In this document: piece after piece, positions 40,318-49,988 of the stretch
Position numbering within the stretch: the first letter of the stretch is position 1
How the letters are laid out: every line of letters begins with the position of its first letter
Assembly: GCA_014305285.1 (NCBI GenBank)
Contig: JACRSG010000002.1
Span: forward strand, 124,001 to 188,000
Reading direction: 5' to 3'
DNA: 64,000 nucleotides
Source: Campylobacter jejuni
Lineage (GTDB): Bacteria; Campylobacterota; Campylobacteria; Campylobacterales; Campylobacteraceae
Program-made: the position numbers and the translations under genes
Notes under the pieces: generated by a model
Database searches by the model: none
Told to the model about the DNA's origin: nothing
The model's input: the letters and a program-made list of their open reading frames with translations, nothing else

Positions 40318-41092
40318 ATTCATCCTTTAATTTGTCATAAATTTTAAGGTATGAATCAACGCAAATTTCATGTGGTCTGATGTTTTCTTTTAAGTCAAGA
40401 ATGCTTAAAATTTCTAAAACTTTTGCTTTGTGTATTTTTAAATTTCCTAAGAGTTGTTTTCTAGGAGCTTTAAAACAGTCTTTTAGAAAATTTTTGAAAT
40501 TTTCTATTTCACAAAGTTCATAAAAATCCTTAGTTTTAATCAAACTCATCACCGCTGACATAACTTTTGGCGGCGGATTAAAACACTGTGGATCAACATC
40601 AAAAAGTATTTTTCTTTCGCAAATCATTGCACTTAAAATGCCCAAAGAAGAAAACTCACTATTTCCTTCTTTAGCGCAGAATTTTTCAGCCATTTCTTTT
40701 TGCACCATCACAATAAGCCCTAAACAATTTTTATCTTCTAAAGTCTTTAATATAATGTGACTTGCAACATAATAAGGCAAATTTGCAACCAGAAAATATG
40801 GTTTTTCATCAAGACTAGGGTTAAAAACCTCGCTTACGTCTTGATGGATCAAGTTAAATTTTCCACATTCAAGTTCTTTTTGAAATTTCTTTTTTAAAAC
40901 AGGTATGAGATCATTATCGATTTCATAAGCTTTTACTTGAGAAATTTTTAAAAGTTCTTGCGTTAAATCACCTAAGCCAGGCCCAATCTCAATGATATTG
41001 TTCATCTCTTTGGGTATGGCTTGGATGATTTTTGCTAATACACTTTTATCGATTAAAAAATTTTGTCCGTATTGTTTTTTTGCTTTAACCAT
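40292..41092 (-). CDS. ksgA: 16S rRNA dimethyladenosine transferase
   Basis: 266 residues of the KsgA/RsmA family, which dimethylates two adjacent adenosines in the 3' end of 16S rRNA. Motifs: QNFLIDKSVLAKI, IIEIGPGLGDLTQELL (SAM binding) and catalytic VANLPYYVAS. First gene of the ksgA-rnj(-rluB) unit. Its start codon directly adjoins a 22-bp inverted repeat. Confidence 0.97.
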   Translation of the reverse strand: MVKAKKQYGQNFLIDKSVLAKIIQAIPKEMNNIIEIGPGLGDLTQELLKISQVKAYEIDNDLIPVLKKKFQKELECGKFNLIHQDVSEVFNPSLDEKPYFLVANLPYYVASHIILKTLEDKNCLGLIVMVQKEMAEKFCAKEGNSEFSSLGILSAMICERKILFDVDPQCFNPPPKVMSAVMSLIKTKDFYELCEIENFKNFLKDCFKAPRKQLLGNLKIHKAKVLEILSILDLKENIRPHEICVDSYLKIYDKLKDEYGRKQRNK

Positions 41093-41150
41093 AAGAAATA
41101 ATTTTATCTAAAAATTCTTAATTAAGTCTTTTTAGATAAAATTATTTCTT
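41093..41150. repeat. perfect 22-bp inverted repeat between ksgA and divergent gene
   Basis: Arms at 41093-41114 and 41129-41150 are exact reverse complements over 22 bases (each contains AAATAATTTTATCTAAAAA or its complement). The 14-base loop contains the smaller palindrome CTTAATTAAG. The left arm abuts the ksgA start, so the whole repeat forms most of the intergenic region. It may act as a divergent operator or a mRNA hairpin on both transcripts. Confidence 0.85.
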
Positions 41151-41172
41151 GTAAAATTTTATAAGGATCAAA

Positions 41173-41709
41173 ATGATTATTTGTGCGGGTGGAAGTGAAA
41201 ATTTTTCTTTTGCAAAAGCCATAGGTATAGGTTTAATAGAATCAGCTTTTCATTTAAGTCAACTTTGCTTAAAAGAAAAACCATCAAAACTCATATTTAT
41301 AGGAACTTGCGGGCTTTATGATAAGGGAGAAATTTTAGAAATTTATAAAAGTTCGCATGCTTTTAATATAGAATTTTCTAAAATTTCACATGCTTTTTAT
41401 ACTCCTGCAAAATATGAAATTTACTTAGAAAAAGAAAATGTTTCTCGTGAAACAATCAAGATCAATTCTTCGAACTATATCTGTCAAAATTCAAAAGCAG
41501 CAAAAGAATTTGCAAAATTAGGTTTTTTTGCAGAAAATATGGAAGTCTTTTCTGTTTTAAGTGTGGCTAAAAATTTGGATATTGATGCGGAATGTATTTT
41601 ATGTGCGACAAATTTTTGCAATGAAAATGCTCATGAAGATTTCATAAAAAACCATGAAAAGGCAAAAGAAAAATTAGAAGAATACTTGAAAAAATATCAT
41701 TATATTTAA
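41173..41709 (+). CDS. nucleoside phosphorylase-like protein
   Basis: 178 residues with the fold pattern of the PNP/UDP phosphorylase superfamily: an N-terminal [26 protein letters not shown] (the usual G-T-C/A-G core) and the catalytic-like [18 protein letters not shown], which corresponds to the nucleoside-binding MExxA motif. It is shorter than typical family members (about 230), so part of the usual sequence is missing and activity is uncertain. It may salvage purines or act in futalosine or methylthioadenosine breakdown. Transcribed divergently from ksgA. Confidence 0.7.
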   Translation: MIICAGGSENFSFAKAIGIGLIESAFHLSQLCLKEKPSKLIFIGTCGLYDKGEILEIYKSSHAFNIEFSKISHAFYTPAKYEIYLEKENVSRETIKINSSNYICQNSKAAKEFAKLGFFAENMEVFSVLSVAKNLDIDAECILCATNFCNENAHEDFIKNHEKAKEKLEEYLKKYHYI

Positions 41710-41725
41710 AAATTCAAAAAGGAAA

Positions 41726-42802
41726 ATGATTTTGAAAAAACTTGTTAATATTTTAGATTTTTTACCTGAAGAATTAGAAGAAAAAATCAAACCTATGTTT
41801 CGCGTGAAACAAATTTATCAATGGATTTATCAAAAATATGTCAATAATTTTTCCGATATGTCAAGTTTGCCAAAAGATTTGCGTTTAGAACTTGCACAAA
41901 ATTTTCACTTTTCTCCTGTAAAATGCGTTAAAAATGAGCAAAGTAAAGATGGAAGTATAAAATATCTTTTTGAACTCATCGATGGTTTAAGAGTAGAAAG
42001 TGTGCTTTTACCTATGAAAGAAGAAAAAATAGATGCAGAAGGCAAAAGAATTTCTCATGCGAGATATACCATATGCGTTTCTTCTCAAGTGGGTTGCAAA
42101 AGTGGCTGTAGTTTTTGTCTTACCGCTAAGGGTGGTTTGAAAAGAAATTTAAGCACAGGGGAAATAGTCGGACAAATTTTATGGATCAAAAAACAAAACA
42201 ATATCCCTTATGAACGCCGTGTAAATATAGTATATATGGGTATGGGAGAGCCTTTAGATAATCTTAAAAATGTTTCTAAAGCGGTAAAAATTCTAGCACA
42301 AAATGATGGACTTGCTATAAGTCCTCGCCGTCAAACCATCAGCACCAGCGGTTTAGCAAAACAAATCAAAGAATTAGGTCAAATGAATTTAGGTGTTTTA
42401 CTTGCTATTTCTCTTCATGCGGTTAATGACAAACTTCGAACCAAACTTATGCCTATTAATAAAGCTTATAATATCACTACAATTATGGATGCAGTACGTG
42501 AATTTCCTATAGATCAAAGAAAAAGAGTGATGTTTGAATATCTTTTGATCGATGGTATTAATGATAAGCTTGAACACGCCAAAGAATTAGTCAAACTTTT
42601 AAATGGTATTAAAGCTAAAGTGAATTTAATACTCTTTAATCCACATGAAAGAAGTGTATATAAACGCCCTAGTTTAGAAAATGCTATTAAATTTCAAGAT
42701 TTACTCAGTAACAAAGGTGTAACTTGCACTATAAGAGAAAGTAAAGGACTTGATATTTCGGCTGCTTGTGGACAGCTTAAAGAAAGGGCAAAAGAACAAT
42801 GA
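41726..42802 (+). CDS. rlmN: dual-specificity 23S rRNA/tRNA adenosine C2 methyltransferase RlmN
   Basis: 358-residue radical-SAM enzyme that methylates A2503 of 23S rRNA and A37 of some tRNAs. The [4Fe-4S] motif is CKSGCSFC (about 119-126) and the SAM region contains [13 protein letters not shown]; the C-terminal cysteine ([16 protein letters not shown]) is the second catalytic cysteine. The ATG at 41726 has AAAAGG three bases upstream; a TTG two codons later is possible. Its stop overlaps the following small ORF. Confidence 0.96.
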   Translation: MILKKLVNILDFLPEELEEKIKPMFRVKQIYQWIYQKYVNNFSDMSSLPKDLRLELAQNFHFSPVKCVKNEQSKDGSIKYLFELIDGLRVESVLLPMKEEKIDAEGKRISHARYTICVSSQVGCKSGCSFCLTAKGGLKRNLSTGEIVGQILWIKKQNNIPYERRVNIVYMGMGEPLDNLKNVSKAVKILAQNDGLAISPRRQTISTSGLAKQIKELGQMNLGVLLAISLHAVNDKLRTKLMPINKAYNITTIMDAVREFPIDQRKRVMFEYLLIDGINDKLEHAKELVKLLNGIKAKVNLILFNPHERSVYKRPSLENAIKFQDLLSNKGVTCTIRESKGLDISAACGQLKERAKEQ

Positions 42803-42897
42803 CAACGCTAGATATTTTCGAAATCATTTTTATAACAACTGTTGTGATTATAGGTTTTGGTGGAATTATTTTTGTAGTAACAAAAGAAAAAAAATAG
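42799..42897 (+). CDS. 32-residue single-pass membrane peptide
   Basis: [20 protein letters not shown], then [12 protein letters not shown]: one membrane helix with a short acidic N-terminus and basic C-terminus. The ATG overlaps the rlmN stop as ATGA, which strongly suggests coupled translation of a genuine small gene. An equivalent small gene follows rlmN in the C. jejuni reference as I recall. The function is unknown. Confidence 0.72.
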   Translation: MTTLDIFEIIFITTVVIIGFGGIIFVVTKEKK

Positions 42898-42911
42898 TTA
42901 TTATACTTAAA

Positions 42912-42988
42912 TGGTGTCAAGGGGGAGACTTGAACTCCCGACCTCCGGCTTATGAGACCAGCGCTCTAACCAGCTGAGCTACCCTGAC
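42912..42988 (-). tRNA. tRNA-Met(CAU)
   Basis: 77 bases, D-arm AGCTCAGCTGGTTAGAGC, anticodon loop CTCATAA (CAU), T-arm GAGTTCAAGTCTC and encoded CCA. The acceptor GTCAGGG/CCTTGAC is unlike an initiator tRNA. An isoleucine tRNA with lysidine-modified CAU is an alternative that sequence alone does not exclude. Confidence 0.9.
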
Positions 42989-43101
42989 TAAAAATAAAAA
43001 TATAATTATACTACTTTTTACTAAAAATTTTCTGATTTTTTTAAAAAATAATTTTATTTTCAATATTTAAAAAATTTCTTTATTTTTAAAGCTTTTATAG
43101 A

Positions 43102-43107
43102 TATAAT
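43102..43107 (+). promoter_or_regulatory. -10 element for the tRNA-Ser-Ala-Val unit
   Basis: A consensus TATAAT, 17 bases before tRNA-Ser, in an AT-rich 135-base gap between the tRNA-Met gene and the divergently oriented tRNA-Ser. Confidence 0.6.
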
Positions 43108-43123
43108 AAATGCTTTATTTCAT

Positions 43124-43211
43124 AGACAGGTGTCCGAGTGGTTGAAGGAGCACGCCTGGAACGCGTGTAAAGTGCAAGCTTTCGAGGGTTCAAATCCCTT
43201 CCTGTCTGCCA
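43124..43211 (+). tRNA. tRNA-Ser(GGA)
   Basis: 88-base class II tRNA with acceptor AGACAGG/CCTGTCT, anticodon loop CTGGAAC (GGA), a long variable arm, T-arm GGGTTCAAATCCC and encoded CCA. Confidence 0.95.
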
Positions 43212-43257
43212 TCAAATAAACTTTAAGGCAAACTAAGCTATAATATAAACTTCATTT

Positions 43258-43333
43258 GGGGCATTAGCTCAGCTGGGAGAGCACAACGCTGGCAGCGTTG
43301 GGGTCAGCGGTTCGAACCCGCTATGCTCCACCA
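43258..43333 (+). tRNA. tRNA-Ala(GGC)
   Basis: 76 bases, acceptor GGGGCAT/ATGCTCC, anticodon loop CTGGCAG (GGC), T-arm GCGGTTCGAACCCGC and encoded CCA. Confidence 0.96.
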
Positions 43334-43336
43334 TAT

Positions 43337-43412
43337 GGTTCCGTAGCTCAGCTGGTAGAGCACTACCTTGACATGGTAGTGGCCGTTGGTTCAAGTCCAA
43401 TCGGAGCCACCA
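43337..43412 (+). tRNA. tRNA-Val(GAC)
   Basis: 76 bases, three bases after tRNA-Ala, acceptor GGTTCCG/CGGAGCC, anticodon loop TTGACAT (GAC), T-arm TTGGTTCAAGTCCAA and encoded CCA. Confidence 0.96.
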
Positions 43413-43442
43413 TTACACTCTTTCCTTATACAAAGGATTATC

Positions 43443-43811
43443 ATGCAAAATACAATCATACAAAAAGCTATCCATAAAGATTTAAATTTTATACTTGAAA
43501 TCGCAAAAGATGCTTTAAATGCTATGAAAGCTATGAATTTTCACAATGAGAATTATCCCAATGAAATAGTTTTTCAAGAAGATATACAAGCGAACAAGAA
43601 CTTTATGTATTTAAAGAAAATGATGAAATTTTAGGCTTTATCTGTATCAATGAAAAATTTGAACCTGAATTTTACAAATCAAGTTATTTTTAACAAAAAT
43701 TATGACGATAAAGCCTTTTATCTGCACCGTTTAGCCGTCAAACAAAACGCAAAAGGTAAAGGCCTAACACAAAAACTTTTAAATTTTTGTGGAAATTTTA
43801 ATATACCTTAA
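43443..43811 (+). pseudogene. broken GNAT-family acetyltransferase
   Basis: Starts with ATG at 43443: MQNTIIQKAIHKDLNFILEI... to a stop at 43634. Coding continues in other frames: EQELYVFKENDEILGFICIN..., then, after a stop and a shift, FYLHRLAVKQNAKGKGLTQK, which is the acetyl-CoA-binding motif A (Q/R-x-x-G-x-G/A). The frame ends at 43811 before motif B is complete. So a GNAT N-acetyltransferase has been inactivated by at least two frameshifts and C-terminal loss, beside a tRNA unit. The substrate is unknown. Confidence 0.7.
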
Positions 43812-43844
43812 CTACCAAAATCCTTTTTTAGCTTATAAAAAATT

Positions 43845-44447
43845 CTAAACCAAAAAGCTTTTTGAGTTTTTCTCATAAGCTTTAATTTGTGCTTCATGTT
43901 TTAAAGTCAAAGCTATATTATCAAGTCCTTCTAAAAGACAAGTTCTGTGAAAGTCATCCAAATCAAAAGAAAAAATCTTATCTTTAAAAAATACTCTTTT
44001 TTCTAACAAAGAAATTTCTATATTTTTATCTTGGGATTTTTTTAACTCCTCAACTATTTCTAAAACCTCATCTTTATCAAGCTCTATGGTAAGCAAACCG
44101 TTTCCTAAGGCATTATTTTTAAAAATATCCGCAAAAGAAGGCGCGATAATAGCTCTAATACCATAATCAACCAAAGCCCAAGGTGCATGCTCTCTTGAAG
44201 AACCGCTGCCAAAATTTTCAAAACTCACCAAAATAGAACTATTTTGATATTCTTCTTTGTTGAGATTAAAATCCATATTTAAAACACTTTCTTTATCATC
44301 TAAATAACGCAAATCATGAAACAAATGCTTGCCAAAACCTTGCTTAGACACTGCAAGTAAAAATTGCTTAGGGATAATTTGATCGGTGTCTATGTTTGCA
44401 TATTCTAAAGGACAAGCTATGCCTTTATGTATAATAAATTTTTGCAT
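43845..44447 (-). CDS. leuD: 3-isopropylmalate dehydratase small subunit
   Basis: 200 residues. The swivelling domain of isopropylmalate isomerase, with NIDTDQIIPKQFLL and the substrate-recognition loop GSGSSREHAPWAL. Works with LeuC to isomerise 2-isopropylmalate to 3-isopropylmalate in leucine synthesis. Last gene of leuABCD, one base after leuC. Confidence 0.97.
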   Translation of the reverse strand: MQKFIIHKGIACPLEYANIDTDQIIPKQFLLAVSKQGFGKHLFHDLRYLDDKESVLNMDFNLNKEEYQNSSILVSFENFGSGSSREHAPWALVDYGIRAIIAPSFADIFKNNALGNGLLTIELDKDEVLEIVEELKKSQDKNIEISLLEKRVFFKDKIFSFDLDDFHRTCLLEGLDNIALTLKHEAQIKAYEKNSKSFLV

Positions 44448-44448
44448 A

Positions 44449-45855
44449 TTAAACTCCTAAATACTTTCTATTATCGCAAATAACGCCTTCTATGGCACAA
44501 GCTGCCGCACTTGCAGGACTCATCAAATGAGTGATAGAACCTTTACCTTGTCTGCCCACAAAGTTACGATTTGAAGTTGAGGCAACCCTTTGGCCTGAAT
44601 TTGCTTTATCATCATTCATACCAAGACACATAGAACACCCTGCATATCTCCACTCACACCCTGCCTCGATAAAAATCTTATCAAGTCCTAAATTTTCGGC
44701 TTCTTTTCTCACTTGCATTGAACCAGGCACGATTAAAGCTTTAACATTTTTATGAATTTTACGCCCTTTTAAGATATCAGCGGCTATTTTAAGATCTTCT
44801 AAACGCCCATTTGTACAAGATCCTATAAATACAATGTCGATTTTTACCCCTTCTAAAAATTGACCTTGCTCTAAATTTACATAAGATAAAGCATCAAGCA
44901 AAGATTTTTGCTCACTTTGATTTTTAAAATCACTTATTTTTGGAATTTTTTCATCTATACCAATCACTTGCGAAGGATTTGTTCCATAGCTAATTTGTGG
45001 TTTTATCTTACTTGCATCTAAAGTAATACTCGCATCATATTTTGCCCCTTGATCACTTCTTAAACTCTTCCAATACTCACGATACTTTTGAAATTCTTCT
45101 CCTTTAGGTGCAAATTCCTTTCCTTTGATATACTCAAAAGTGATCTCATCAGGAGCTATCATACCTACTTTAGCTCCAAATTCTATAGCCATATTGCAAA
45201 GAGTCATTCTAGCTTCCATACTTAAATTTCTTATAAGTTCTCCACAAAATTCTATAGCATAACCCGTGCCTTTTGCTGTGCCGTATTGTGCGATCAAATA
45301 CAAAATCAAATCCTTAGCATAAACGCCTTTTTGAAACTGCCCTTTACATTCAATTTTCATAGTTTTAAGTTTGGCTTGTTTTAAAGTTTGTGTTGCCATG
45401 ATATGCTCTACTTCGCTCGTGCCTATACCAAAGGCTAAAGCTCCAAAAGCTCCATGCGTTGCCGTATGAGAATCCCCACAAACTAAAGTAACCCCAGGTA
45501 AAGTAAAGCCAAGCTCAGGACTTACTATATGAACTATGCCTTGATTTTTATCTCCAAGTCCTAAAAGCCTTACTCCAAATTCTTTAGTATTTTGCATCAA
45601 AGTTGTAATTTGCTCTTTTGCCATATCAGAACAAGCATTTAAATCCACACTTTTAGTTGAAACATCATGATCTATAGTAGCTAAAGTTAAATCCGATCTT
45701 GCCATTTTACGCTTAGCCATTTTAAGCCCTGAAAATGCTTGAGGGCTTGTTACTTCATGGATTAAATGTCTATCGATATAAAGTATAGGAAGTTCGTTTT
45801 CACCTTCATAAACCACATGAGTATCAAAGACTTTTTCGTATAAAGTTTTAGCCAT
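44449..45855 (-). CDS. leuC: 3-isopropylmalate dehydratase large subunit
   Basis: 468 residues of the aconitase superfamily. The [4Fe-4S]-binding cysteines are in [13 protein letters not shown] and the CSMCLG motif near the C-terminus ([16 protein letters not shown]). [20 protein letters not shown] is typical. The start overlaps leuB by eight bases. Normal length. Confidence 0.98.
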   Translation of the reverse strand: MAKTLYEKVFDTHVVYEGENELPILYIDRHLIHEVTSPQAFSGLKMAKRKMARSDLTLATIDHDVSTKSVDLNACSDMAKEQITTLMQNTKEFGVRLLGLGDKNQGIVHIVSPELGFTLPGVTLVCGDSHTATHGAFGALAFGIGTSEVEHIMATQTLKQAKLKTMKIECKGQFQKGVYAKDLILYLIAQYGTAKGTGYAIEFCGELIRNLSMEARMTLCNMAIEFGAKVGMIAPDEITFEYIKGKEFAPKGEEFQKYREYWKSLRSDQGAKYDASITLDASKIKPQISYGTNPSQVIGIDEKIPKISDFKNQSEQKSLLDALSYVNLEQGQFLEGVKIDIVFIGSCTNGRLEDLKIAADILKGRKIHKNVKALIVPGSMQVRKEAENLGLDKIFIEAGCEWRYAGCSMCLGMNDDKANSGQRVASTSNRNFVGRQGKGSITHLMSPASAAACAIEGVICDNRKYLGV

Positions 45856-46924
45856 TGTTATTCTCCTTTAAAATTTCTAAAATACAATCCCCCATTTCAT
45901 CGGTGTTTAAATAAGACTTAGCATTTAAATCCTTAGTCATTTTTCCTCGTGCCAATGCTAAAGATATAGCATTTTCTATATCCTGTGCGGCTTGTTCTTC
46001 TTTAAAACTATACTTTAACATCAAAGCCGCACTTAAAATTTGAGCTATGGGATTAGCTATATTTAAATGAGCTATATCAGGTGCACTTCCACCTGCTGGC
46101 TCATAAAGTCCAAAACCTTTATCGTTTAAACTTGCTGAACTTAACAAACCCAAAGATCCATTAATAGCAGCCAACTCATCACTCAAAATGTCGCCAAAAA
46201 GATTTGAGCAAAGCATAACATCAAAAATACTAGGATTTTTTACAATCTGCATCGCAGCATTATCCACATACATGTACTCTAAGTTTATATCTTTATAATC
46301 TTTTGCAACATTTGCCACCACTTCTCGCCACAAAATAGAACTTGCTAAAACATTTGCCTTGTCGATTAAATGCACTTTTTTCTTTCTTATTCTTGCATTT
46401 TCAAAAGCGATATGAGCTATCCTCTCTATCTCTTTTTTAGTGTAAATTTCAGTATCATACGCACTTTCTTTGCCTAAATCTTGCTTACCAAAATAAATCC
46501 CACCTGTAAGCTCTCTAACACATAAAATATCCACTCCTTTTTGGATAATCTCATCCTTTAAAGGTGAAGTATGAGTTAAACTTTCATAAATTTTACAAGG
46601 ACGCAAATTTGCAAACAAATTAAAATGCTTTCTTAAAGGTAAAAGCGAGGCTCTTTCAGGTCTTTGATCTATGGGTAAATTATCCCATTTAGGCCCACCC
46701 ACAGAACCAAATAAAATCGCATCGCTTTGCTCACAAAGCTTTAAAGTTTCATCACTTAAAGCCACTCCATAAGCATCTATACTTGCGCCGCCTATTTTAG
46801 CTTCGTTAAATTCAAAACTAAAATTATATTGTTGTGTGATAAAAGTTAAAATTTTTAAAGCCTCTTTCATCACCAAAGGTCCTATGCCATCTCCTGCTAA
46901 GACAGCTATTTTATAAGTTTTCAT
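45848..46924 (-). CDS. leuB: 3-isopropylmalate dehydrogenase
   Basis: 358 residues. NAD-dependent oxidative decarboxylase with [13 protein letters not shown] at the N-terminus, substrate-binding [15 protein letters not shown] and metal-binding [10 protein letters not shown] aspartates; [11 protein letters not shown] binds cofactor. Its start overlaps the leuA stop by four bases (ATGA), indicating coupling. Confidence 0.98.
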   Translation of the reverse strand: MKTYKIAVLAGDGIGPLVMKEALKILTFITQQYNFSFEFNEAKIGGASIDAYGVALSDETLKLCEQSDAILFGSVGGPKWDNLPIDQRPERASLLPLRKHFNLFANLRPCKIYESLTHTSPLKDEIIQKGVDILCVRELTGGIYFGKQDLGKESAYDTEIYTKKEIERIAHIAFENARIRKKKVHLIDKANVLASSILWREVVANVAKDYKDINLEYMYVDNAAMQIVKNPSIFDVMLCSNLFGDILSDELAAINGSLGLLSSASLNDKGFGLYEPAGGSAPDIAHLNIANPIAQILSAALMLKYSFKEEQAAQDIENAISLALARGKMTKDLNAKSYLNTDEMGDCILEILKENNNG

Positions 46925-48456
46925 GCCATTTTCCTTTCTTCTACTTTTAAAGAGCGATAAATCGCATTATAAGCGCTCAAAAAAGCTTGTGCTGAAGCCT
47001 CTATCACATCTGTTGAAAGTCCTTTTCCATGGAATTTTCTCCCTTTAAATTCCAAATCCACATCCACTTGCCCTTGTGCATCAACTCCTGAACTTTTTGC
47101 ATTGATACTATAAGCTTTTAGCACAGGCTTTAAATTCGTTATCCTGGCAATGCAATTAAAAACTGCTTCAACAGGACCATTTCCTGTGCAAGCTTCAGTT
47201 TTTAGCTCTTCTTTGATACGCATGCAAACACAAGCGGTTGGGATATTGCCACTAATCACACTTAATTTTTCAAGCACAAATTCGTTTTCTTCTTCATTTT
47301 CATAACTTAAAAACATCAAAGCTTCTAAATCATAATCATACACTTGACCCTTTTTATCCGCAAGGCGTAAAAAACGCTCATAAACATCATCTAAATTATA
47401 AGTATTTTCATCATAGCCTAAATTTTCAAGGCAAGTTTTTATCATAGCCCTTCCACTTCTTGCTGTCATTAACATACGATTTTCATGAATTCCTATAGCA
47501 CTAGGGCTTATGATCTCGTAAGTTTGCCTATTTTTAAGCACTCCATCTTGATGAATGCCTGAACTATGAGAAAACGCATTACTACCCACTATAGCCTTAT
47601 GTGACGGTATGCTTTCATTGGTGATAGCTGAAACTAATTTTGAAATTTTAGAGATATTTTCACATTTAATATCAGTATAAAAACCTTTTAAATAATCTTT
47701 TCTAGTTTTTATCGCCATCACCACTTCTTCTAAAGCACAATTGCCCGCCCTTTCACCAAGTCCATTTATAGTGCACTCTATCTGTCTTGCACCTTGTAAA
47801 ATAGCACTTAAGCTATTGCCCGTTGCCATACCTAAATCATTGTGACAATGCACAGAAATGATAGCTTTGTCTATATTTGGCACTTTGTTCAATAAAATTT
47901 TGATGATATTAGCAAATTCACTTGGCAAGGTATAGCCTACAGTATCGGGGATATTTATAGTTTTAGCACCTGCTTTTATGGCATTTTCTACCATAAAACA
48001 AAGATTATCTATAGGAGTTCTTCCTGCATCTTCACATGAAAATTCCACATCATCAGTATAAGATCTTGCTCTTATAATCGCTCTTTTTGCCATAGATAAA
48101 ATTTCATCAAAATCTTTTTTTAATTTATCCTGTATATGCAAAGTCGAAGTGGCTATAAAGGTATGAATTCTAAAATGCTCTGCCACTTTTAAAGCTTCAT
48201 AAGCTACATCTATATCTTTATCCAATGCCCTAGAAAGTGCACAAATGGTTGAGTTTTTAACCTTAGAAGCGATATTTTGCACGGCTTTAAAATCTCCTTG
48301 CGAAGACACCGGAAAACCTGCTTCTATCACATCTACACCTAAATTTTCAAGTGCTAAAGCGATTTGTAATTTTTGATTGATACCTAAAGAGCTGCCTAAA
48401 GCTTGTTCTCCATCACGCAAAGTGGTATCAAAGATTATGATTTTATTATCTTTCAT
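46921..48456 (-). CDS. leuA: 2-isopropylmalate synthase
   Basis: 511 residues. Catalytic TIM barrel with [15 protein letters not shown] (metal-binding Asp), [14 protein letters not shown], and [14 protein letters not shown] metal histidines; the C-terminal regulatory domain (about 390-511) binds leucine for feedback inhibition. First structural gene of the leu operon. A leader peptide rich in leucine codons lies 103 bases upstream, so expression likely responds to charged tRNA-Leu. Confidence 0.98.
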   Translation of the reverse strand: MKDNKIIIFDTTLRDGEQALGSSLGINQKLQIALALENLGVDVIEAGFPVSSQGDFKAVQNIASKVKNSTICALSRALDKDIDVAYEALKVAEHFRIHTFIATSTLHIQDKLKKDFDEILSMAKRAIIRARSYTDDVEFSCEDAGRTPIDNLCFMVENAIKAGAKTINIPDTVGYTLPSEFANIIKILLNKVPNIDKAIISVHCHNDLGMATGNSLSAILQGARQIECTINGLGERAGNCALEEVVMAIKTRKDYLKGFYTDIKCENISKISKLVSAITNESIPSHKAIVGSNAFSHSSGIHQDGVLKNRQTYEIISPSAIGIHENRMLMTARSGRAMIKTCLENLGYDENTYNLDDVYERFLRLADKKGQVYDYDLEALMFLSYENEEENEFVLEKLSVISGNIPTACVCMRIKEELKTEACTGNGPVEAVFNCIARITNLKPVLKAYSINAKSSGVDAQGQVDVDLEFKGRKFHGKGLSTDVIEASAQAFLSAYNAIYRSLKVEERKMA

Positions 48457-48558
48457 GATTTAATCCTTTAAAATTAAACAAACTGAATGAATTTTAAAAA
48501 TTCAAAAACTTAACAACAATGATAAAAAATTAAAAATGATTAAAAATAAAATTGAGTT

Positions 48559-48645
48559 TTAGAGTGAGAGTTGCAGTAACAGATTAAAAGTATTGTCTTT
48601 ACTTTTTTGTTGAGCTGAATTTGAAATTTCAAAAATTTGTTTCAT
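48559..48645 (-). CDS. leuL: leucine leader peptide of the leu operon
   Basis: 28-residue ORF upstream of leuA with AAAGGAGGAAAAG before its ATG. It starts MKQIFEISNSAQQ and ends NLLLQLSL. Five of the last seven residues are leucine, encoded CTG TTA CTG CAA CTC TCA CTC, using CTG and CTC, which are rare in this AT-rich genome where TTA/CTT dominate. That is the hallmark of a ribosome-mediated attenuation leader sensing leucyl-tRNA. A clear terminator between it and leuA is not obvious; only an AT hairpin (around 48488-48504) is seen. Confidence 0.82.
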   Translation of the reverse strand: MKQIFEISNSAQQKSKDNTFNLLLQLSL

Positions 48646-48768
48646 CTTTTCCTCCTTTGTTAAAATTAATTCTTAAATATATCATATTTTAGTAAATGTG
48701 TTTGTACAATTCTTAAATTAAGAAAATTATTGATATAATTGTAATTTTAAGTAACAAAAAGGATGTTG

Positions 48769-49398
48769 ATGTTAAAAGAACTCTTAGAGATTAAAAAAGA
48801 AATGGAACCAGTTATTCACGAAGCTAATGTGAAATTAAATGTCCTAGCTCGTGAAGTTATAGTCCGAAAAAAAGAATACGAAATTTATGGCCCTATGGTA
48901 GATCGTGTTTATCTTGATAATGCCATTTATGTTAAAGTTATGTCAAGTGGACGCGATGCAAAAACAGACAATGTGGCTATAAAAAATGGTTTTTACATGG
49001 TTTTTGTCGCCCCTGAAAAAGAAAGTACAAAAGATATCAAAAACAAACTCAAAGTAGCTTATGAAGGACTTGATAAAAAATTCATCGCTACACTTATACG
49101 CTCTTGTCAACGCTTTAAAGAGATTATAAACAAAACTCAAGCCACACTCTCTAAAGCTTCTAAAATGAATGTAGTAGTAAAAACAAATTTAGGGGAAGCA
49201 AGTGCTGCTTTAAAATTTAACATCACTATAGAATATACTAAAGAAAACCAAAAACTCACTCGTGAAAATTCAAAATCAGCAGGAAGTTTCAGAGATACTA
49301 AAACTTATATCAATCTTGTAGTAGAAAAAAACACAGATTCTCAAATTTGTGAAAAACTACTTGATGATGTTGAAAAATACTTTATCGGTGGAGGTTGA
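48769..49398 (+). CDS. conserved protein of unknown function
   Basis: 209 residues from the second ATG (48769), which has AAAAAGG six bases before it; an upstream ATG at 48763 touches the ribosome site. Soluble, with no signal peptide or membrane helix. It is helical at the N-terminus (KELLEIKKEMEPVIHEANVK) and appears to have a repeated alpha/beta layout (VYLDNAIYVKVM...FYMVFVAP...LKFNITIEYT...TYINLVVEK). I recognise no domain. Monocistronic, divergent from the leu leader. Confidence 0.8.
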   Translation: MLKELLEIKKEMEPVIHEANVKLNVLAREVIVRKKEYEIYGPMVDRVYLDNAIYVKVMSSGRDAKTDNVAIKNGFYMVFVAPEKESTKDIKNKLKVAYEGLDKKFIATLIRSCQRFKEIINKTQATLSKASKMNVVVKTNLGEASAALKFNITIEYTKENQKLTRENSKSAGSFRDTKTYINLVVEKNTDSQICEKLLDDVEKYFIGGG

Positions 49399-49418
49399 TC
49401 ACTCACCGATAAATTTTA
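49381..49418 (+). terminator. terminator of the unknown gene at 48769-49398
   Basis: TTTATCGGTG (49381-49390) and CACCGATAAA (49404-49413) form a perfect 10-bp stem with a 13-base loop, followed by TTTTATTTT. The stop codon lies in the loop. Confidence 0.85.
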
Positions 49419-49499
49419 TTTTCATAATTTTGTGCAACTCATCCATCAAAAGAACCCGCTCCTGCAGCTAAAAAAGCTACATTTCTCATTTTACTACTT

Positions 49500-49883
49500 T
49501 TACTTTGGAACCATCATATCACTACGACATTCTATCACCGTATGCACATTACCACGCGGGTTAAAATCCCCTACAACTTTGATCCATTTTGGTTTTAATT
49601 TTTCTTTTAAAGTATTATAAATTTCATTGATACTTGCTTCATGTGAAACATTTCTATACATAAAAGTATTGATATAAAGTTTTATCGCCTTAAGCTCAAC
49701 CACAAATTGATCAGGCATATATTCAAGATAAATCGTCGCAAAGTCAGGATAACCCGAACGCGGACAAAAACACATAAATTCAGGCAAAGTGATTTTTATA
49801 ACATAGTCATTTTTCGCATCATTAGGCCAAATTTCCATATTTTCTACATCAAATTCTTTGATTTCTTTTTCCCCATAACGCAT
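49500..49883 (-). CDS. queF: NADPH-dependent 7-cyano-7-deazaguanine reductase QueF
   Basis: 127 residues from ATG at 49883, preceded by AAGGAAAGTCC; the longer frame from 49913 lacks such a site. A short unimodular QueF that reduces preQ0 to preQ1 in queuosine synthesis. The catalytic cysteine is in FMCFCPRSGYPDFATI, with the Glu/His substrate pocket in VELKAIKLY and HEASINEIYNTL. Single gene. Confidence 0.95.
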   Translation of the reverse strand: MRYGEKEIKEFDVENMEIWPNDAKNDYVIKITLPEFMCFCPRSGYPDFATIYLEYMPDQFVVELKAIKLYINTFMYRNVSHEASINEIYNTLKEKLKPKWIKVVGDFNPRGNVHTVIECRSDMMVPK

Positions 49884-49988
49884 GGACTTTCCTTGATTAA
49901 AAATTTTTAGCAAATTATATAAAAAATTGCTTTTAGAGTAATTGAAAAATAAACATTTTTAGCAAATTACATAAAGCGGATATTTACA

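Noticed and set aside
42750-42977. 75-residue plus-strand ORF
   Set aside because: Runs from the end of rlmN through the small membrane ORF into the tRNA-Met gene in the wrong frame; a shadow.
49432-49499. short minus-strand peptide MRNVAFLAAGAGSFDG after queF
   Set aside because: Only 16 codons with no ribosome site; could be a gene relic, but too short to call.
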